DNA of 64,000 nt, taken from Lycorma delicatula. Taxonomy: Eukaryota; Arthropoda; Insecta; Hemiptera; Fulgoridae. The notes below the pieces were generated by a model, which had not been told where the DNA came from, made no database searches, and saw only the letters and a list, made by a program, of their open reading frames with translations. Where the stretch lies: NCBI RefSeq assembly GCF_047948215.1, contig NC_134467.1, positions 37,118,520 through 37,182,519 of the forward strand. The letters are read 5' to 3'. Below, piece after piece: positions 1 through 9,515 of the stretch. Made by a program: the position numbers and the translations under genes. The stretch's first letter is position 1, and each line of letters starts with the position of its first letter.

Positions 1-186
1 ATAACAAAAACACATCACTGATGGCCCTGTCAAAAATAATGTGTCGGCTGAACAGTGTTGTGAAAATCATACTGAGCATGTAGAAGGAGGGATGATGAAC
101 AAACCGGTCTAGCACAGACCAGTAGACACAGCGTTGCCAGATCGCTCGCAGTGTTACCAATCTCATTACTTTTCTCACACACCTCG
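1..186 (-). mobile_element. mariner-like 5' end, cut by the window edge
   Basis: Read on the minus strand, positions 186 to about 157 form a terminal repeat (CGAGGTGTGTGAGAAAAGTA and onward) that closely resembles the termini of the mariner at 26636-27948. The element extends leftwards out of the window, so only the untranslated leader is visible and no transposase is seen. Assignment rests on the terminal repeat alone. Confidence 0.55.
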
Positions 187-1279
187 TTGATGTTGTAATT
201 TTGTGTGATAATTATTGTGAGAAAATTATTAATTAATTTGATACTAGTTTACAATACTAGAATTAATAATAAATAAAAACAATTAATATTTAATCGAATT
301 GAACGTACAAGTGAAGGACATGAAAACAGACACATAATTACAACATCAATTTTCTGCCATAACTTGACTATTTGTTAACCGATTTTCAAAATTAAAATGT
401 CATTTTGTTCAAAATAAAAAGCTTTATATTTTAGTAAATAACATAAATTTTTATAAAAAATTATATTTAAAAAAAAGAGGAAATAAAGCCGGATTTGAAC
501 CGATGTACCTTCCCATTGTGAGGTTATAAGATTATACAAACAAATGTTTATTCAAATAGATTTACTTTACATTCAATCACTCATTTTATTTAAATTAAAT
601 AGTACTTTATTTTATATAATTATTAAGATCATGAAATAATTTTAATTTTGAAACAATGCTGTTAATTTAACCCAAACCAATTGTAATATAAGTATTTAAT
701 TAATATAAAATATAAATACATTTTTAATACAATTTTTATTTAGCACATCAGAACAAGTATAATAGACAATGGATCAATAAAATATTAATTATTTTATAAA
801 AAAAAAAAAAAAAAAACAATAAAAAAAACGTTTTTTTACTTATAATAGAATTTAAAACAATATATAATATAAAAACGAACTATTAAGAATGATAAAGGAT
901 TTTTTAAAAGATAAAAATATGGGTTAAGAATTTAAAATACAAGGAAAGGGTGACAAAAGATTCAAGTGAAAAGGGTTAAGGGTTTTTATAAACCCTTCTT
1001 CTTCATGTATTACTCATTATATCCTTTCAACACAATCTTTTTTTCTTTTAAGTATCGTTATTAACGAACGTGTGAACAGTAAACTACCCCCTCTTCACCG
1101 CGTAAAACAATTAAGTAATTTAGATCATGTTATAACTTTATTAAAGATGTTAAAGTAAATTATTTCTATAATTAAAATAACGAATAATATTACAGAACAC
1201 ATCCACAAACATGTACACGCGCGCGAGCACATATATACATTAATATTATTAAGAAAGTAACGATACATTTTATTTAATA
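187..1279. other. AT-rich spacer without a recognisable gene
   Basis: No supported coding sequence. Positions 470-530 resemble the interior of dispersed repeat family 1 (the 'accgatgt' segment seen at 3215 and 26230). A poly-A run lies near 800-820. Positions 1222-1232 are alternating GC-rich (cgcgcgcg). The rest is low-complexity AT. Confidence 0.6.
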
Positions 1280-1309
1280 TTAGCTTTTACCCGCGGCTTC
1301 GCTCGCGGT
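1280..1309 (-). mobile_element. Helitron 3' terminus (hairpin plus CTAA)
   Basis: On the minus strand the stretch reads CCGCGAGCGAAGCCGCGG then GTAAAAGCTAA, followed by a host T at 1279. A short GC hairpin a few bases before a CTRR end with T outside is the standard Helitron 3' signature. The same kind of end, CTAG then T, is at 62605-62609. Confidence 0.7.
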
Positions 1310-1960
1310 GAACCTTTAAACGAAATACGCGAACAACTATGTCATATCGATCAGTGGCTTTTTGCCCGGGTATTAGCTCTTTAGTTACATCCTGCCACGA
1401 AGGATTTCAGGTAAAAGTTACAAAGAGGTCAGGCCTGCCGTAACTTCGTACGTAAGTGAAAGCGTCTTGAGTGCATTCATCCAGATAACGGGGACTGTTC
1501 ACAAAAGTAGAAGGCAGAATAACCATGTTGCCTATGTCGTTAGTTCTAATATTACCATCTGCCCTAATCGCATCTTGTAGATGAATGTAATTTTCAGCTC
1601 GTAATTTCGGCTGGTTTATAGAAATGTAACGAAGGCGTTCGCTCTCTATTTTAATATACATATCTATCAAGAATTGATGAAAGAGTTGCCTTGACCGAAA
1701 AAGGAGATTGAAGTTGTGCTATCGAAGCGTCATGTGATACGCATAAAAATCCATGCAGGAAACTTTTTTATTGGGAACTGGCTGTCTTGTTGTTGGATTA
1801 ATGACTGGAATATTGAAATGATATCCTGGCTCATCTTTGCTGAAAATAAACGGGTACTGCAAAGCATCATAAAATTTATGAGTATCGGCTACGCGTTTCA
1901 GCGTATTATCATGTGCCCGTAACACTATTTCTCGTGGAGAACCACCTTTTTTTCCCCGTG
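1300..1960 (-). pseudogene. Helitron Rep (Helitron-like N-terminal domain), truncated
   Basis: Encodes part of the Helitron replication initiator, which nicks and joins DNA during rolling-circle transposition. In order on the minus strand: SPREIVLRAHDNTLKRVADT (about 1950-1890), the YDALQYPFIF segment, FYAYHMTLR, then RLRYISINQPKLRAENYIHL and YVRSYGRPDLFVTFT (about 1420). Two in-frame stops are visible: TAG just after the MTLR segment (about 1718) and TGA directly after TFT (about 1402), where family members carry Cys. Beyond the second stop the same frame continues (NPSWQDVTKELIPG, then RVFRLKV) straight into the 3' terminal hairpin. The HUH catalytic block and the helicase half are absent. 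It is therefore a dead internal-deletion derivative. Confidence 0.8.
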
Positions 1961-1997
1961 AGAGGTGTTTCGTTTAATACAACATGAGGAAATTTTC

Positions 1998-2180
1998 TTA
2001 TACTTTGTGCAGGAGGTCCTCTCGGCAGATGTCCAGGAGATGGCCGTGTTCGGACACGGCCACTCTCCCGAACAGTCTGCGTGCCTGCGCCACCAACACC
2101 TCGGATACGGTATGTAGTCCCGCATTGTAGCGAAGAGTGACGTTTCTGACGAACCACGGTGTTTCAAATATCGTCCGCAA
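1998..2180 (-). pseudogene. C-terminal tail of a non-LTR retrotransposon ORF2 (jockey/R1-like)
   Basis: A 60-residue minus-strand segment contains PWFVRNVTLRYNAGLHTVSE and then AQARRLFGRVAVSEH. The PWFVRN...L....G..TV.E pattern resembles the conserved tail after the reverse transcriptase in jockey-type and related LINE ORF2 proteins. The frame ends in a stop shortly after. No RT motifs are present. It lies directly upstream of the Helitron Rep fragment, so the two are juxtaposed fragments. The call rests on pattern resemblance only. Confidence 0.45.
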
Positions 2181-2324
2181 CGCTGTTTTTTGGTACTTAA
2201 TTAATGTAAACTAAAACCAAATTCTTTTTTTGGTGACGTAAAAAATTTGTAAAAACAAAATTTTAAAATCTGGAATTTACAATTATTAAATCAAAGTAAA
2301 TTTAAAAAATCTGATTGGGACACC

Positions 2325-3652
2325 ACATGATATCCTTGTACGCCTATTAAATTACATATACACATTTTTAAAAAAAATATAAAGTATATAAAATTTTATT
2401 TCACTAATAACTTCTGATATTTTTATATATTTTTTTTTTTGTCTTCAGTCATTTGACTGGTTTGATGCAGCTCTCCAAGATTCCCTATCTAGTGCTAGTC
2501 GTTTCATTTCAGTATATCCTATACATCCTACATCCCTAACAATTTGTTTTACATATTCCAAACGTGGCCTTCCTACACAATTTTTTCCTTCTACCTGTCC
2601 TTCCAATATTAAAGCGACTATTCCAGGATGCCTTAGTACCACATTTCAAAAACTTCTAATCTTTTCTTCTCAGATACTCCGATCGTCCAAGTTTCACTTT
2701 CATATAAAGCGACACTCCAAACATATACTTTCAAAAATCTTTTCCTGACATTTAAATTAATTTTTGATGTAAACAAATAATATTTCTTACTGAAGACTCG
2801 TTTAGTTTGTGCTATTCGGCATTTTATATCGCTCCGGCTTCGTCCGTCTTTAGTAATTCTACTACCCAAATAACAAAATTCTTCTACCTCCATAATCTTT
2901 TCTCCTCCTATTTTTCACATTCAGTGGTCCATCTTTGTTATTTCTACTACATTTCATTACTTTTGTTTTGTTCCTGTTTATTTTCATGCGATAGTTCTTG
3001 CGTAGGACTTCATCTATGCCGTTGATTGTTTCTTTTAAATCCTTTTTACTCTCGGCTAGAAGTACTATATCATCAGCAAATTTTTTCATAATTTTTTATT
3101 ATTATTGAATTATTATTTATCGTAAAAATTTGTTTACAATCAAAGGTTAATAATTATTAATAAATCAATATATTTAAATTAAAAAAAACAGTTTAAAAAA
3201 AGGAGATGAAAACTGATTCAAACCGATGTGCCTTCACCTTGTAAGATCCAAATATTTCATTAATTAAAATTTTATTTGGCTATAACTCTGGAACCAATGA
3301 AAATAAGTACCATTTATAATATATAGTTGAAAAGCTCTCAATGAGAGCTTATTACTGCAGTTAAAAAAAATTCCAAAATCCAAATTCTTTTCGGCTTTTT
3401 TTGAGAACTTTTGGTTCAGTCGATTGCAATCAAAAGGGAAGGTGGACAACTAGATGTTAAAACAGTCCTAAATCCGAAATTTCAACATCCTACGGCTTTT
3501 TGAGTTATGCGAGATACATACGTACGTACAGACGTCACACCGAAACTAGTCAAAATGGATTCGGGAATGATCAAAATGGATATTTCTATTGAAATCTGTA
3601 AACTGAAATTTTTCGCGATCACAATACTTCCTTTACCTCGTACAAGGAAGTA
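2325..3652 (+). repeat. Dispersed repeat family 1, split by an RTE copy
   Basis: Begins with a decayed ccacatgacttccttgtacg-like end and finishes at 3640-3652 with cgtacaaggaagta, so the two ends are inverted copies of ACTTCCTTGTACG. Related copies without the insertion are at 25985-26510 and, shorter, at 23640-23945. Fragments in opposite orientation lie at 52300-52345 and 48420-48560. The RTE copy at 2443-3091 interrupts it: left flank 'aacttctgatattt' and right flank 'attattattgaattatt' are contiguous in the 26080-26130 copy. No protein is encoded. Confidence 0.7.
2443..3091 (-). pseudogene. RTE-type LINE, 3' fragment (copy A)
   Basis: Minus-strand remnant of an endonuclease-reverse transcriptase LINE. 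In order: FADDIVLLAES (RT active-site box, about 3075), YRMKINRNKTKVMKCSRNN, EEFCYLGSRITKDGRSRSD, YVWSVALYESETWTIGVSEK, then HPGIVALILEGQVEGKNCVG and the C-terminus ASNQSND at 2445, followed by a poly-T (the copy's poly-A tail) at 2432-2441. Frameshifts occur near 2900 and about 110 codons are deleted near 2640. Everything upstream of the FADD box is missing, as expected for 5' truncation on insertion. Confidence 0.85.
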
Positions 3653-3805
3653 ATTTTCTTTTATAATAAATCTTACATAAAGAACAGAAATTTAATAAAT
3701 TATTTGAAAAATTATTATTTCAAAATTGTCAATAAAATAACAATAGTTGATAAAAAATCCGCAATACTTTATTAGTGTTTAAATAATTCTGTAAGGTACA
3801 TTATG
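3653..3805. other. AT-rich spacer
   Basis: Short AT-rich sequence between the family-1 end and the mariner terminal repeat; nothing recognisable. Confidence 0.6.
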
Positions 3806-5101
3806 TACGAGGTATGATATAAAAATACAGTGAATAATTTTTTATTAAAAAAAGTAATGCATATAATTCGATTTAATCTCCTCCTTAAAGTACTGTCCTT
3901 GGCTAGCAACGCACTTATCCCAACGTTGACTCCATGACTGGAGGCATTTCTGGAAGGCGTCTTTCGGAAGGGCTTTCAGCTGCTTGGTCGTGGCCCTCTC
4001 AATGTCAGCAATGGTGTCAAAACGTTTTCCTTTAAGGACAGTTTTAATTTTTTGGAAGAGCCAAAAGTCGCATGGTGCTAAATCCGGTGAGTATGGCATG
4101 TGGACAGACAGGAACACTTTTTTCGGCCAAAAACTCGCGAATGAGAAGCGAGGTGTGACACGGCGCGTTGTCGTGGTAAAGAATGAAGCCATCGGTCCAT
4201 TTTTCTGGTCGCTTTCTTCGTACGTCGTTTCGCAAACGTTGCAGTACACCCTTATAAAATTCAGAGTTTGCAGTTCCCCTTGGAACGAACTCTTATCGCA
4301 GTATGCCCTCACTATCGAAAAAAACAACGAGCATGACCTTGATGTTGGATATTGACTGACGTGCCTTTTTAGGGCGAGGAGACGAACTGGTTCTCCATTG
4401 GGAACTCTGCATTTTGGTCTCAGGGTCATAGCCATAGACCCGACTTTCATCTCCGGTTACAATTTTGGCCATGAAGTCCGGATCTGCATGAAGACGACCC
4501 TTCAACTCCGTGCAAATTGACACACGATTTTCCTTCTGTTCATCACTCAAAAGTCTGGGAACAAATTTTGCACTCGCTCGTCTCATTTGCAATTCATTAG
4601 TTAAAATGCTTTGAACGGATCCGTACGAGATGTTAAGGTCTTCCGATAGCTCTCGAATAGTCATTCGCCTGTTTGAACGAACCATTGTTTCCAATCTTTG
4701 CACATTTTCAACTGTTTTTGAGGTTACTGGACGTCCCGCACGCTGCTCGTCTTCAACAGACTCATTTCCGTTTTTAAATCGGTCATACCACTTGTACACA
4801 GTCTTCAAAGTTACCACATTATCGCCGTACACCGATTCTAACATTTCGTGAGCTTCTTTGGCAACTTAAAACAAAACTTAATGTTAATGCGTTGTTCAAA
4901 CTCCATGTTGCGCGACAGACACGATAAACACAATCTCACTCTAGCGGCTATGGCAGTTGATTGGCAAGCTCGAACGTGTTACAACTTGTCCCTGCCTGTC
5001 TCAGTTGATCACGCTATTGGGCAAATTACAGCATATGGATGTAGCGTCGACAGTTGCCGCTATAAAAATTCATTCACCGTATTTTTTGATCAAACCTCGT
5101 A
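3806..5101 (-). mobile_element. Complete mariner element, TA-flanked with terminal inverted repeats
   Basis: The left terminus reads TA then CGAGGTATGATATAAAAATA (3806-3827). The right terminus, reverse complemented from 5101, reads TA then CGAGGTTTGATCAAAAAATA. The repeats match imperfectly over about 30 bp. The 1.3-kb length is normal for mariner. The single gene lies on the minus strand and is broken. Confidence 0.85.
3845..4902 (-). pseudogene. mariner transposase (DD34D type), frameshifted
   Basis: Cut-and-paste transposase. The N-terminus MEFEQRINIKFCFKL starts at 4902; a frameshift near 4860 leads into MLESVYGDNVVTLKTVYKWY and the helix-turn-helix region (GRPVTS, then RRMTIRELSEDLNISYGSVQ). 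Catalytic landmarks: VTGDES at about 4440, HDNAPCHTS at about 4170, and PYSPDLAPCDFWLF at about 4080. They fall in different frames, so at least two more frameshifts lie between 4300 and 4080. The usual Trp after VTGDES is Arg here. The C-terminal motif VASQGQYFKEE is at about 3870. Not functional. Confidence 0.85.
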
Positions 5102-5460
5102 TATCGGGTGCTGTGAACTGTGATTTCGTTAACGAAGGTTTTCTATTTCAAGGGTGATCGATTTTCCATTGAAGTCATGCTGTACTTATTTCAAGCAAAT
5201 AAAAATGAGCTGATATTGTATTAATTTTATGTTTGTGTAATAGTAATGCTACAAATCCTGTAGTAAAATATGAAAAAATTTTTTTGAATCGCAGGATTTC
5301 ATATCCCCAAACATTTAGTTCGACTTTTCGTAATCCTGTTTTTGAGAAAACGTTTCCTGTTTTTGAGAAACAGGTTTACTACCAAAACAACTTTCTTTTA
5401 CTTATAAAATTTGACATCGATGCTCTTTTCAACACATTTCCTTAGATTTTTTGTCGTTAA
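5102..5460. other. Spacer, no supported gene
   Basis: A 70-codon open frame at 5233-5445 has no recognisable domain and contains duplicated 'gtttttgagaaa' words (5338 and 5358). It is treated as chance. Confidence 0.5.
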
Positions 5461-5745
5461 CCTTCCTTCCTTTTTCCTGTTTAGCCTCCGGGAATTACCG
5501 GCAAGTATTACTTAAAAGGATGATATATATCAGTGTAAGTGAAGTGTAGTCTTGTACAGTCTCAGGTCGACCATACCTGAGATGTCTGGTTAATTGAAAC
5601 CCAACCACCAAAGAATACCGGTATCCACGATCTAGTATTCAAATCCGTATAAAAGCAACTGTTTTTAGTAGGACTTGAACGCTAGAACTCTCGAATCAGC
5701 TGATTTTGGGAAGACGCGTTCACCACTAGATCAACTTGATCGGTT
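5461..5745 (-). repeat. tRNA-derived SINE, family SINE1
   Basis: The minus strand carries a tRNA-like head (A-box-like 'gatctagtggtgaacgcgtc'; B-box-like 'gcgttcaagtcc') followed by a body with 'aaccaccaaagaa' (plus-strand reading) and a tail that reads 'ggtaattcccggaggctaaa' before an A/G-rich end. The same unit recurs at 16222, 36145, 37807, 42150 (three times), 43803, 48151, 54763 and 57003. SINEs have no protein and are mobilised by a partner LINE. Confidence 0.8.
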
Positions 5746-5815
5746 GAAGAAATGATATCTGGGAGTTTCTTACCGTACGGTTTACAATTTCATTGTAATT
5801 TTTTTGAATCGAAGA
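5746..5815 (+). repeat. Outer end of the foldback family seen at 37745-40040
   Basis: The stretch 'ttaccgtacggtttacaatt' and 'tcattgtaattttt' is nearly identical to 40006-40040, the outer right arm of the foldback element there. Only this end is present here. Confidence 0.6.
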
Positions 5816-5842
5816 TACCGAAATACGGTATTAATGTATTAG

Positions 5843-6107
5843 GTTATCTATCGCTGTAGTTAGTTAACCAGTTCTTAGATAGCGCCACTAAAACGCTATA
5901 TTGAAATAAAAAATATTTAATGAAATTATAAATATAATTTAACTAAACTTAACCTACGCTAGATTCGCTCGCAAATCAAGATTAGCGAGCGAAAGTTTGG
6001 TTAGATTATATTTTTAATTTTATTTATTTATTTTCTTTATCAATATAGTGTTTCAGTGGCGCCATCTATTAACTAATTAACTAACTACAGCGGTAGATCG
6101 CTTACTA
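5843..6107. mobile_element. Foldback MITE
   Basis: Positions about 5850-5910 (cgctgtagttagttaacc, tagatagcgccact, acgctatattg) are the inverted copy of about 6045-6105 (caatatagtgtt, cagtggcgccatct, aactaactacagcg). The centre (about 5965-5995) holds a smaller inverted pair, ttcgctcgc and gcgagcgaa. There is no ORF. A non-autonomous DNA transposon that can fold into one long hairpin fits best. Confidence 0.75.
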
Positions 6108-6174
6108 TAATAATATCCGAAAAACTAATTTAAAAAATCTTTGGTAAAATTCATTACATTTTCTACTAAAAGAC

Positions 6175-7512
6175 TACAGGGTCCGGCATATAAATCTGAC
6201 GATTTTTTAGTAATTGTTATGTTGGCACCCCTGTCAATGAGAAGGCGGGAGTGTTGTACATCGACAGGTCTATTCATGCTATTTCAGTAGCCAGTATTTC
6301 GTGATCGGGTGAACAAAAAGCGTTTGTGATTGAAGCCTATTTTAAAACTAATGACTGGGTTATTGCAATACAGCGTTTATTTCGCTGACATTTCAATTTA
6401 AATCGATACGCGTCAGTTCCTAGTAGGAATAGGATATCGTTGCGGGTGAAGAATTTTAGGAACACATCGTCTGCTTTAAAATTAAACCGACAGGACGAAA
6501 ACGGACTGTGAGAACGCCTGAAAACATTAACGCTGTAAAGTTAGCTGTTACGCGGTCTCCACGACGTTCAACAGCGAGACATTGTTGCTGCGCTAGCAAT
6601 TTTTGATCGAAGTGTACGACGAATTCTTCATGCCGACCTGAAATTCCATCCGTATAAGATGATGTTATTGTAGCAACTTAATGCAAATGATCGGGCGTCT
6701 CGCAAAGCAGCTTGCGAGGTCATCCTCGAAAATGTCCACCAGGATGCCATTATTCTTTTAAGTGACGAGGCGCATTTTCATCTGTCAAGATTTGTGAATA
6801 AACAAAATTACCGTTATTGGGCTTCGCATAATCCACGGCAAATTATTGAAAAACCACTTTACAGTCGATATGTTACAGTGTGGTGTGCGGTTTCAAAGTT
6901 CGACAAAATTGGACCGTATTTTTTTGAGGAGTTAAATCGCAGAGTAACAGTAACATCTAATCGGTACGTAAACATGTCGAATGAATTTCTGCGACCGAAA
7001 CTGAATGACTCTGAAGGACATAAAATTTGTTTTCAACAGGAGGTGCCACCGCCCATACGGCGAGAATCGCAATGGATGTTCTACGAGAAACCTTTCCTGA
7101 ACGTTTGATTTCCCGATTCGGCGACATTCCTTGGCCGGCGCATTTACCTGATCTGGCTGTTTGTGATTTTTTTTATATTGGTGTATCTCAAACATAAAGT
7201 CTTCAGTAGTCGACCGCAGTCAACTGCAGAACTAAAGGAGACCATTCAACGAGAAATTGAAGCGGTTCCACAAGTGATGATTGAACGAGCAATGTCAAAT
7301 TTTAGAATGAGGTTAAGCAAGTGTGTGAGGAGTAATGGAATACATTTGGACGACATAGTATTCAAATTAAAAAAATCTATGTAAGTAATTCACTTCATGT
7401 ATAAATTGCAAAAATTGATATATAATTTGATATATTAAATGTTTTAATAGTACGAAACACAGTTTAATTATTATCCCTTAGAAATCGTCAGGTTTATATG
7501 CCGGACTCTGTA
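6175..7512 (+). mobile_element. Tc1/mariner-like element (DUF4817 type) with terminal repeats
   Basis: The left end reads TA then CAGGGTCCGGCATATAAATC (6175-6196). The right end, reverse complemented from 7512, reads TA then CAGAGTCCGGCATATAAACC. The repeats match over about 33 bp including CTGACGATTT. Length is 1.34 kb, with a degenerate transposase inside. Confidence 0.85.
6310..7384 (+). pseudogene. DUF4817-type transposase, degenerate
   Basis: The N-terminal helix-turn-helix region begins EQKAFVIEAYFKTNDWV (about 6313), the arrangement seen in transposases with a DUF4817 head. Stops and shifts follow at about 6385 and 6510-6545. The catalytic core then reads LLSDEAHFHLSRFVNKQN (about 6760), VTVWCAVSKFDKIGPYFFEE (about 6870), and after a frameshift near 7040 the C-terminal LSKCVRSNGIHLDDI (about 7310). 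The second catalytic block, normally HD.A..H, is replaced by QEVPPP. Inactive. Confidence 0.75.
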
Positions 7513-7534
7513 TTATAAGTTTTAAGACTTAAAA

Positions 7535-7625
7535 ATGCGTTTTAGTCTTTTATTTTGGAAAGACCCTAGTTCGAATACCGGTCAGGCATGGCATATTTCA
7601 TACTCTTGCAACAATTTCGATTTCA
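7535..7625 (+). repeat. Partial tRNA-derived SINE, family SINE2
   Basis: Contains the B-box-like segment 'gttcgaataccggtcaggca' and the following 'tatttcatactcttgcaac' body of SINE2 (compare 17997-18045). The head is decayed and the tail missing. Confidence 0.55.
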
Positions 7626-8505
7626 TATTTCCAAACACGAAACTTCGACTATATTTGACGAATTAATAACCGTCTAAAAAAAAATGTTTAGAAATATTTA
7701 TTAAAATAATTAACAATTATTTTTCTAAATGTTAGAAAAACCAATAATAAAGTAATAAATAATAATAATAAAGTAATTATAAAAAAAGGAAAAATTATTT
7801 AATTTTATAAATTGTAGTTTATTTGTAAAATAATACGTTAACAAATAAAATGAAAGAATTCAACTCTACAGCTAAATATCAGAAATGTAATGAAAAGTGT
7901 GAAAGAAATTTTTTGAAATTGAAAGATGACATCTGTGAGGAACTGTGATCCTTTTCAACATAAGTACATTTTTTGTATTTTTATTATTATTATTATTAGA
8001 CACGAAGGAAAACCGGGAAAAGGTTGAAAAAGAAAAAAAATTTCATCTCTTTACTTTCTCCGTTTATTCACTAATACACACATAAATATATTCACACAAA
8101 ATATGTTTTTTTTTTTATTAATATAAAGAAAAATACATATACGAAATAAAATATAATTAACAAAAAAAGAAAAGAAGGGAAATTTTATTTTTTTAAATTG
8201 GCATACCTGTTATTTCTTTATTTCTTTTTTCCTCTCATCTCATTAAAATAGCGGGAAATAGTATACATCATCAGTAAAAAAAGTTAAAAATAAAAGAAAA
8301 TAAAACGAAGTTTTTTTTGCAGTTAAAAAAAGATACCGGTAAAAGGAAAAACAAACAGTAAATCTTTTAGATCTTTCATAAAATGAAAATTATTATTACT
8401 TTTAAACGATCGATTAAACAAGAATTTTATTTGAGGGAGAAATATTTTATGCCCATATGTTTATAATACCTCACTTATCTTTAACCTATGATTTAGATAA
8501 AAAAA
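7626..8505. other. AT-rich spacer, nothing recognised
   Basis: Low-complexity A/T sequence with short (TTA)n tracts (7980-8000) and no open frame of interest. Confidence 0.6.
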
Positions 8506-8506
8506 G

Positions 8507-8510
<4 letters not shown>

Positions 8511-8565
<55 letters not shown>
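8511..8565. repeat. (TG)n microsatellite
   Basis: About 27 uninterrupted TG units, directly abutting the start of the GC-rich R1-like element. Confidence 0.95.
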
Positions 8566-8567
<2 letters not shown>

Positions 8568-8572
8568 ATATT

Positions 8573-8770
8573 GTCGTCGAATGGCTTCGACAGCACGTGG
8601 CAGTTACTAACCTTATGGTGACCCTGAAAAGGGGCGTCTTTGTCGTAGATTGGCTTCGACAGCTTGTTGTAATTACTAATCTTAGGGTAGCCCTGAAAAG
8701 GGCTGTTGTCGAATGGCTTCGACGGTTCGTAATCCATAACCTTGTAGTGGCCCTGAAAAGGGCCGTTTTT
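8573..8770 (+). repeat. Three-fold tandem repeat in the R1-like 5' region
   Basis: Three units of about 64 bp (8573-8640, 8641-8705, 8706-8770). Each contains 'tggcttcgac', an 'attactaa' or 'ccataac' middle, and 'ccctgaaaaggg'. Subrepeats in a 5' UTR often hold the internal promoter of a LINE; that role is inferred here. Confidence 0.8.
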
Positions 8771-9515
8771 TGCGTTAGCTCTGAGAAGAGTTGAGTCCGG
8801 AAGCTGGTCTCCGGCGAAGTAGGGAGTTGCGGTTCGTCCATTGAAGTTTGACCGGGCTTTCCTTCAGCGGAAGTTGGGTCCCCACTACAGCGTTACAGTG
8901 GTAGCCTCCAGAGCGCCGCAGTGTCGGGTCGGCGTCGGTCGTCCTTCGCCGGCGCGGCCGAGGCGGTTCTTCCCGAGCGATCCCACGCTGGGCCGGATAC
9001 TGCTGCCGAGTCCGCCGGCCAAGACGATTGAAGCCCGGTGAGCTGGAGCTGGAGCGGAAAGGTGATGCTCTGGTCTGAAGTGCGTCCAGAGTACTGTGGT
9101 TAGATTGCTATTTGGTGTATTTTGGCTGCTGGTCGAGTGTGAACCTTCCAGTGGTTTCAGTCTTGCTGAATAGAGTGATTGCGATCGCAATTAGTGCTTT
9201 CCGAATTAGACTCATTATCTCACTTTCTTCGGAAGGTGACAGGAGTAGCTTTGTACGACGCGTACCTGCCTCATCGGGGCTGAAAGCTGGCAACGACTTC
9301 TGGTTGTAAGTCCCCGTTACAAGCAAGGGAATATTTTTGGCTTTCCCTAGTCCTGCTTGCGCTCTTTTCAGAGCGAGGGCCGTTGTCCGTGGTTTTGTGC
9401 CGTACGTGTTCCGTATTGCACTCAACCGATCCAGAAGCGGCTAAAAGATACAAAGAGTGACAGGGGAATAAAGAAGGTCCCCGGCTGTCCGTGGCTCGCT
9501 GCGGGCAGTAGTCGC

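Noticed and set aside
8510..8841. Open frames across 8461-8841 on both strands
   Set aside because: They translate the (TG)n tract and the LINE 5' subrepeats; no independent coding signal.
9108..9425. Antisense frame in the R1-like leader
   Set aside because: Shadow of GC-rich leader sequence; no known domain and opposite to the element's coding strand.
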